Of a stretch of 64,000 bases of DNA, positions 63,478 through 64,000 are shown in pieces. Every line of letters starts with the position of its first letter. The first letter of the stretch is position 1. Source of the stretch: Pegea sp. RAD2-039 (lineage: Eukaryota > Chordata > Thaliacea > Salpida > Salpidae); assembly GCA_034620365.1 (NCBI GenBank), contig JAQGEQ010000084.1:682001-746000 (forward strand). Direction: 5' to 3'. The position numbers and the translations under genes were made by a program. The notes beneath the pieces are model-generated. The model made no database searches and was not told the DNA's origin. It was given only the letters and a program-made list of their open reading frames with translations.

Positions 63478-64000
63478 GTTATTTTTTACATTTTGTAATT
63501 TTGTACAATTTTAATAGAAGCAAAGAACTTGGTGATAAATAATCACTGTGAATTTTCTCATAAATGCTTTCCGTTTTTTTTTTATAAATTTTATCAAGAA
63601 TTTTTTAATAAAAACTATTTTCAACCACCTCAAAAAATGTTTAGTTTTTTATTCAAAACTTTTAGATTTCTATTTTGAAGTTTTGTAATTTGAAGAAAAT
63701 TGTATTGTATTAGAACATAAAAGATATTTTCTAAATTCAAGTTGATTAAACCTCATAATCATTAAGCTCTCATCTAATTATGTCATATGACATCAACTTA
63801 TATCTGTGCATCATTTTTTTACAAAAAACTTCAAGTAAAACGATAGAAACCAGTATCTTTATCTAATTTTTTTGTACTCTATTATTTTAATTTGCTCTTA
63901 AAGATAAAAGCTACAAAATTATCTAAGAAGCTAGCTAGGGTTGTTATAACTTCTAATTACCTATAAGCAGTTTTCATTATATTTTCTTAATTACTTATTC
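63478..64000. other. Intron (incomplete) of the last gene
   Basis: Downstream of the donor at 63478 I see no further exon with matching phase before the window ends. The sequence is AT-rich. Confidence 0.45.

Overview
This is a window of animal nuclear DNA. It is AT-rich, and most genes are split into many small exons by very short GT-AG introns, often 46 to 60 bases. Gene models were built by reading all frames, matching splice phases and comparing with protein families known from memory; no search was run. The gene set (RPS28, an OATP transporter, WDR81, POLR3A, COG5, RAB27, TBC1D25, SNX17, MED12) is metazoan. The small introns, a CR1/L2-like non-LTR retrotransposon and many TGACGTCA palindromes suggest a compact invertebrate genome. 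A tunicate would fit, but that is a guess.

Layout. 0.9-2.1 kb: RPS28 (+). 3.0-7.7 kb: two broken non-LTR retrotransposon copies (+), with a third fragment (-) at 15 kb. 7.7-14.7 kb: a complete 13-exon SLCO/OATP transporter (-), flanked by a relic of a tandem SLCO duplicate, a 198-bp direct repeat and an inverted, almost identical copy of one SLCO exon. 16.6-23.4 kb: WDR81 (+). 24.1-28.4 kb: POLR3A (-), convergent with WDR81. 30.5-34.0 kb: COG5 (+), divergent from POLR3A. 35.7-38.2 kb: RAB27 (-). 39.6 kb: tRNA-Gln(UUG) (-). 42.3-45.6 kb: TBC1D25 (-). 49.7-51.1 kb: SNX17 (+), with an uninterrupted coding region. 51.9-61.5 kb: MED12 (+), with about 39 exons and three intronic minisatellites. 62.9 kb to the window end: the first exons of a type II membrane protein resembling chondroitin polymerizing factor (+). 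The rest is AT-rich intergenic DNA with no gene I can support.

Functionally, five of the protein genes act in endomembrane traffic (WDR81, COG5, RAB27, TBC1D25, SNX17). POLR3A and MED12 serve transcription, and the tRNA gene is a Pol III template. I see no operon-like arrangement and treat the grouping as probably chance. The least ordinary parts are the rearranged SLCO locus, the composition change with TGACGTCA enrichment in the 3' half of WDR81 and in MED12, and the MED12 minisatellites whose units resemble that gene's own splice-site tracts.
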